From: a bacterium
GTDB lineage: Bacteria; Verrucomicrobiota; Verrucomicrobiia; Chthoniobacterales; Terrimicrobiaceae
Assembly: GCA_009920585.1 (NCBI GenBank)
Contig: RFZT01000083.1
Span: forward strand, 1 to 9,029
Reading direction: 5' to 3'
DNA: 9,029 bases
Shown in pieces: positions 5,364-9,029 of this stretch (its first letter is position 1; every line of letters begins with the position of its first letter). The notes beneath the pieces were generated by a model that saw only the letters and a program-made list of their open reading frames with translations, was not told where the DNA came from and did no database searches. The position numbers and the translations under genes are program-made.

Positions 5364-6563
5364 TCAGTTGGAGAATTTTTTCCTCAGCCAACCGAGAGGG
5401 AAGCGGTCGCCTGGGCAATCTGTGGGCTTGGGGTTGATTTCCTTGTGTCCAAGGACGATGGCGGGCTTGCCTTTGACCTTGCCGACACGACCACGGAGGT
5501 ACGTGCATAGTTCATCGAGTGCGCCCATTTGATCCTTGGTGGGTGTGTCGCGGTTGAGATCGCCCACGAGACAGATGCCGAGCGCGATGTCGTTCAAGTA
5601 GTCGCTCGCGACATGGCCGCCGTTGATTTGTCGGGTCCAGCGGCTTCCGATTTCGATTTCTCCATTGCCCGAGGAATTTCCATTGCCGATGACGAAGTGG
5701 TAGGCGAGGCCATTTTGCATTTTGCGAACGCGTCGGTGGTAGACATCAAAAACCCGCGCGTTTCCTTGGCGTGTGCCACTATTATGAACGACGATGTATT
5801 TCCAGCGTCCGCGTTGGACTTTGGCATTATCGATGGCCTTCCGAAGAGAGGGGGAAAGGTAGCGCCATCTTTTCATGAAGCCGCCAAAAAAAGATTTGGA
5901 TGGGGCTTCTTCGTCAGCAACTTCCTGAACGCCGGATTTTTCGATTAAAATTGGAGCAGCCAACTCACGACCTGCGGGAGTTTTGCCTTTTGAGATCTGG
6001 GGTTGGAATAGCGGTGCTGGCGTTGGTTTGGAAATCGCAGTCGGGGAAGGTTCCGCAGGCGGGCGGTCAGCAGTTGGCGACTCTCCGGGGATCAAAATAA
6101 AATCATCGCCTTTGGTAGTCGGTGGCTCCGTTTTCTCGTCGTCGTTGTCTGGTTCTGGCGTTGGCTTTTCTTTCGCTGGTTTTTTTGTTGGTTCTGGCTC
6201 GCTTTTCGATCTTGTGGATTTTTTTTGTTCGGAGTCTTGGGATTTCTTTGAAGTGGATTTTTGAGATCTTTTTGGTGTTGGACTTGGAGAGGCTTTCGGG
6301 CGGCGACGAGTTGTGCTTTCGGACTTTGATGAGGAAGATGAGGAGCGAGGTTTGGGGCGCGGCTTGGCTGAGGAAGAGGGCTTGGAGACGGGTTTGATCG
6401 TCTCGCGTGTTTTGATGAAGGCGGCCTTTTTCTCGGCGTCGCTCATCTCCGCACGGAGGCCCGAGGGGAGTCCCCAAATGCCACAAAGCAGGGCGATCAA
6501 GATGATGGATTTTGAAGTCCGCACGCCGAAGATTAACAAGCCGGAAATCATTTTCAAGATCAT
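5364..6563 (-). CDS. Secreted N-acetylmuramoyl-L-alanine amidase (Amidase_2) with long low-complexity linker
   Basis: 399 residues in three parts. (1) An N-terminal export signal with a hydrophobic core IILIALLCGIWGL (20-32) and a likely cleavage after LRA at 38. (2) A Ser/Lys/Pro/Glu-rich linker (about 55-190), basic at first and then acidic, probably disordered and cell-wall spanning. (3) A zinc amidase domain of the T7 lysozyme/PGRP fold (about 253-395), which cuts the MurNAc-L-Ala bond. Visible ligands are His260 in VVHNSGT, His373 in LGHKE and Cys383 in TDCPG; Tyr288 in NGLAYHF and Thr381 are expected catalytic residues. ATG 6563 lies 3 nt after the hydrolase stop (tight coupling), but it puts extra hydrophobic residues (ISGLLIFG) before the signal. 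GTG at 6522-6524 would give the tidier signal peptide VRTSKSIILIALL. It is last in the UDG-plsC-hydrolase-amidase operon. Confidence 0.9.
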   Translation of the reverse strand: MILKMISGLLIFGVRTSKSIILIALLCGIWGLPSGLRAEMSDAEKKAAFIKTRETIKPVSKPSSSAKPRPKPRSSSSSSKSESTTRRRPKASPSPTPKRSQKSTSKKSQDSEQKKSTRSKSEPEPTKKPAKEKPTPEPDNDDEKTEPPTTKGDDFILIPGESPTADRPPAEPSPTAISKPTPAPLFQPQISKGKTPAGRELAAPILIEKSGVQEVADEEAPSKSFFGGFMKRWRYLSPSLRKAIDNAKVQRGRWKYIVVHNSGTRQGNARVFDVYHRRVRKMQNGLAYHFVIGNGNSSGNGEIEIGSRWTRQINGGHVASDYLNDIALGICLVGDLNRDTPTKDQMGALDELCTYLRGRVGKVKGKPAIVLGHKEINPKPTDCPGDRFPLGWLRKKFSN

Positions 6564-6566
6564 GCG

Positions 6567-7523
6567 TCAGTTGGAAATATAGGGTTCCAGTTTCAGTAAG
6601 GTCTCCCGAAGGGCGCGATAACCGAAGTGGCCTTGGGGGACGCGAAGGAGCTGAGAGCCGTTCCATCGGATGCAGAGATTTTCAAGGTCCTCGAGAGGAG
6701 AGATGCGGTCGTGGATCCCTGCGGTAAGGAGGATTTTGGAGGTGTCGCAGAGGGGCAAGGCCTCGGTTGGAGAGAGGAGGTGAAGCATCGCCTTTGTGTT
6801 ACCTGGTGCGTGGCCGCGGGCGCGGAGCGCGTGACGCATCATGGCGGCTCCGGGGTTTTCCCAGACGGCTTTCTCAGGGTTTACGATGGGCTGGATGAGG
6901 GCGATGAAGCGGAAGTCTTTTTCCAGCATGGCAAGGAGTGCTCCGATCCACCCGCCGTAGCTTGTGCCGATGAGGGCGAATTCCTTTGTGCCCTGGGTGC
7001 GCAGTAGTGCCATAAGCTGCCGCAGTTCGATCACGGCCTGTCGAAGACCTTCCGCGTTCCGAACAAGATCGGCGGTGATGGCGAGTTCCCCATTCCAAGT
7101 GCGAGCGGGGGTGCGTGAGTAGTGGTAGGGCAGATGCGGAAAAGCGACGCTCCAACCAGCGGCATTAAAGCGCTCCGCTAATCGTCGGTAGCCGACATCG
7201 CTCGCGCTCATGAGCGCATGAAGAAGAAATACGGTGGGGGCACCGGAATGCCGCGCCGGATAAAATCGTACGCGGGCACGGTCGTTTTCCAAGTGAGCGG
7301 AGGGGCGAGGGGTATCCCATTCGATCCACTCGCTTCTTAGACTTGGCCGAAGCGCGGGCTGCATGCGGAAAAATTCCTCACGACTGAGTGGGGAACATTC
7401 ACTGATGTAGGCGGAGAGTTTTTCTTTCGAGCAGGCATCGGTGCGTCGTCGCCATTGAACGAAATTCATCATGTTGCACATGGCGCCATCAACGATCCAC
7501 GTGAGGGGGTGAGTGGTTTTCAT
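6567..7523 (-). CDS. Alpha/beta hydrolase fold protein
   Basis: 318 residues with the serine hydrolase layout. VFLLHALMSASD (98-109) is the oxyanion-hole strand with the HAL turn. FALIGTSYGG (182-191) is the nucleophile elbow with Ser188. ILLTAGIHDRISPLEDL (264-280) carries the acid Asp272, and VPQGHFGY (295-302) carries His299. The triad is complete, so it should be active; the substrate is unknown. An extra N-terminal region of about 85 residues, starting MKTTHPLTWIVDGAMCNMMN, precedes the fold and has no clear secretion signal. ATG 7523 overlaps the plsC stop by 4 nt (ATGA), which supports this start despite several later Met codons. The operon partner PlsC makes an esterase or lipase-type role on lipids or acyl esters attractive, but that is inference only; peptidase-like members of the fold cannot be excluded. 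Confidence 0.83.
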   Translation of the reverse strand: MKTTHPLTWIVDGAMCNMMNFVQWRRRTDACSKEKLSAYISECSPLSREEFFRMQPALRPSLRSEWIEWDTPRPSAHLENDRARVRFYPARHSGAPTVFLLHALMSASDVGYRRLAERFNAAGWSVAFPHLPYHYSRTPARTWNGELAITADLVRNAEGLRQAVIELRQLMALLRTQGTKEFALIGTSYGGWIGALLAMLEKDFRFIALIQPIVNPEKAVWENPGAAMMRHALRARGHAPGNTKAMLHLLSPTEALPLCDTSKILLTAGIHDRISPLEDLENLCIRWNGSQLLRVPQGHFGYRALRETLLKLEPYISN

Positions 7524-8227
7524 GGTTCGCTCATGCGTTCCTGTGGGGAGTGGGGAAGATCAAGCGGCGTGAGCCCGTAGGTTCTAAATAAGGCGTCCTT
7601 CAAGTGAATCATCGCGAGGGAGACTTCAGCGCAAAGTTTTTCCCGCGCGGCCCCGCGTCCCATATCCTGTAAGGGAAAAATCGGTTTGCCGATGGCCATA
7701 TACACCCTTGCGCGCCGCCAGGGCCTCCAGTTGCGAATATTATAGAGGCGCTCGCTACCAAGAATGACAACCGGAACCACGGGGCAGCGGGCGCGACTAG
7801 CTAGGAGGAATGCTCCTTCACGGACTTCTGCGCCCGCGAGCATGGAGTTTGCCCCATCGCGAATCCCTCCCTCCGGAAAAATGCCAATCATTCGACCTTT
7901 TTCGAGTCTGGCTAGCGCCACACGAAGGGCAGATCGGTCGTCGCCTTGGCGGTCCACTGGTATCACATCGAGCCAAGTGAAAGCGGTCTTCGACCAGCCC
8001 GCACTGAAAAGCTCCACCATCGCGATCCAGTCGATCTTGCGAGGCAGCCAACCGCTTAGTAGTGGGGGATCAAAGTGGCTAATGTGATTCGAGACCATCA
8101 CACACGCCCCCTTCGGGATTTCCCCGAATTGTTTGAGTGTCACACGGGCGCCAAAAAGAAGAATCCAACGGAGGAGCGTGACGATCCCGTGATAAAAAAC
8201 GGAGTGGAACGCGTCACGGAACCTCAT
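7520..8227 (-). CDS. plsC: 1-acyl-sn-glycerol-3-phosphate acyltransferase (PlsC-like)
   Basis: 235 residues, standard size. PlsC-type enzymes transfer an acyl chain to lysophosphatidic acid at the inner membrane, making phosphatidic acid for phospholipids. Motif I is VSNHISHFDPPLL (45-57) with catalytic His48 and Asp53. Motif III is IGIFPEGGIRDG (114-125), where most family members have FPEGTRS. Motif IV is PVVPVVILG (149-157). A hydrophobic N-terminal segment (about 12-28) likely seats it on the membrane. The variant motif III (EGGIRDG) and motif I are typical of a PlsC subgroup, so an acyltransferase for another lipid or lysolipid acceptor is possible. ATG 8225-8227 directly abuts the UDG stop (TGAATG, 0 nt gap) and its own stop overlaps the next ATG, so translation is probably coupled on both sides. 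Confidence 0.9.
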   Translation of the reverse strand: MRFRDAFHSVFYHGIVTLLRWILLFGARVTLKQFGEIPKGACVMVSNHISHFDPPLLSGWLPRKIDWIAMVELFSAGWSKTAFTWLDVIPVDRQGDDRSALRVALARLEKGRMIGIFPEGGIRDGANSMLAGAEVREGAFLLASRARCPVVPVVILGSERLYNIRNWRPWRRARVYMAIGKPIFPLQDMGRGAAREKLCAEVSLAMIHLKDALFRTYGLTPLDLPHSPQERMSEP

Positions 8228-9016
8228 TCACTCGGCGTTGAGGGTGAAATATTTTTGCTGCTTGGGGGTGATTTTTCGGCCGAGTTTATTCAGGACCAGT
8301 AACATGTCCTCCCAGACTTTTCTTTTTTCGGTGATCGATTGGTTGCGGAGCAGGTAGGCGGGGTGGTAGGTGACCATCACTGGGGTGCCATTGAAGTCCA
8401 GCCACTTCCCGCGCAGGTCTCGCAAGGGGCGAGTCTCGCCGATGAGTCCTTCGGTGGCGGTCGCTCCGAGGGCCACAATGACCTTGGGCTTCACGAGCTC
8501 GATTTGTTCTCGCAGCCAAGGCAGGCAGGTCGCCATTTCGTCAGGTTTGGGTTTTCTATTGCCCGATTCGCCCTCGGGCATGTCGGGGCGGCACTTCAGC
8601 ACGTTAGCAATAAAGACATCTGAGCGCTCGAAGCCCATGGCCTGCATGATTTTTGTAATGAGTTGGCCGGCCTTACCTACAAATGGCTCACCCTGAGCAT
8701 CCTCATCCGCACCGGGCGCCTCACCGACGAACATCAACTCTGCTTGGCGATTGCCCACGCCGAATACCACCTGAGTGCGTGAGCGGACGAGATGGGCGCA
8801 TTTTTGACAGGTCAGAATAGCTTTTTCGAGTTCCTCCCACGTCCACACCCGAGATTCCGCAACGGGTGCCGTCGATAGGCTTGCTGCAGCCTTCGCGGCT
8901 CCACGGAGGCGCGTCAATGCGGCACGGGAGGCTTTGGGGGCGGGTTTGATTCCGGTTTTCAACTCTTGCAGTAGCGGCAGGGTTTGTGAAAGGGCCTGCT
9001 GAAAGACATCACTCAT
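8228..9016 (-). CDS. Type-4 (family 4) iron-sulfur uracil-DNA glycosylase
   Basis: 262 residues. It removes uracil from DNA, starting base-excision repair of deaminated cytosine. The four cluster cysteines of the family are all present: Cys70 and Cys73 in CQKC, Cys142 in VLKCRPD, and Cys164 in ATCLPWL. The active-site segments are GEAPGADEDAQGEPFVGKAG (98-117) and HPAYLL (218-223), where many members have HPSxLL or HPAxLL. The first 65 residues are an Ala/Lys/Arg-rich N-terminal extension (for example KAAASLSTAPVAE) that most short family members lack; it may be a flexible tether, perhaps for DNA or another protein. The ATG at 9014-9016 has no Shine-Dalgarno motif in the 13 upstream bases visible. 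It leads the four-gene operon, the promoter being outside the window. Confidence 0.93.
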   Translation of the reverse strand: MSDVFQQALSQTLPLLQELKTGIKPAPKASRAALTRLRGAAKAAASLSTAPVAESRVWTWEELEKAILTCQKCAHLVRSRTQVVFGVGNRQAELMFVGEAPGADEDAQGEPFVGKAGQLITKIMQAMGFERSDVFIANVLKCRPDMPEGESGNRKPKPDEMATCLPWLREQIELVKPKVIVALGATATEGLIGETRPLRDLRGKWLDFNGTPVMVTYHPAYLLRNQSITEKRKVWEDMLLVLNKLGRKITPKQQKYFTLNAE

Positions 9017-9029
9017 TGGGGATTTGTTT

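Noticed and set aside
5983..6397. Plus-strand frames over the amidase linker coding for hydrophobic proteins (for example FSILWIFFVRSLG)
   Set aside because: They are complements of the Ser/Lys-rich linker codons; such mirror frames arise from composition and have no supporting start or context.
1..9029. CRISPR arrays, insertion sequences, tRNA or rRNA genes, attachment sites
   Set aside because: No spaced direct repeats, transposase or integrase motifs, terminal inverted repeats, or cloverleaf-like segments were seen on either strand.

Overview
The window looks like chromosomal core DNA of a Verrucomicrobiota-type (PVC superphylum) bacterium. The best taxonomic marker is a 51-residue basic protein at 4621-4776 (minus) beginning MSQHPSLKGK and ending PKTKPED. 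It matches, from memory, the 'small basic protein' family known from Verrucomicrobia and Chlamydiae. Lack of a Shine-Dalgarno motif at most starts, an AsmA-like protein after an ExbD-type gene, and a lipoprotein gene all fit a Gram-negative-type envelope. Nothing indicates a plasmid, phage, IS element, CRISPR array or genomic island.

Layout: plus-strand genes fill 1-2743 and minus-strand genes fill 2710-9016, with the two blocks converging in a 34-bp overlap. Plus strand: the tail of an ExbD/TolR-like protein (2-136); a membrane-anchored AsmA-like protein (about 148-1470); thiD (1483-2277); a small lipoprotein (2336-2743) that may have its own promoter. Minus strand, in transcription order from the right: type-4 uracil-DNA glycosylase (9016-8228), PlsC-like acyltransferase (8227-7520), alpha/beta hydrolase (7523-6567) and a secreted Amidase_2 peptidoglycan amidase (6563-5364). 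These four are spaced 0, -4 and +3 nt and are almost certainly one operon. Then come mscL (5264-4848), the small basic protein (4776-4621) and an RsuA/RluB-family rRNA pseudouridine synthase (4605-3826) only 15 nt behind it, and finally ribD (3714-2710).

Functionally the window mixes housekeeping themes: cofactor synthesis (thiD for thiamine, ribD for riboflavin, each apart from the rest of its pathway), envelope building and turnover (AsmA-like, PlsC, amidase, lipoprotein, MscL), uracil repair (UDG), and ribosome maturation (pseudouridine synthase plus small basic protein). No gene-free stretch exceeds about 110 bases. I found no clear new system. The points most worth a second look are the small basic protein/pseudouridine synthase pair, a structured leader before ribD that is not an FMN riboswitch, an apparent early stop at the ribD 3' end, and the general absence of Shine-Dalgarno sites.
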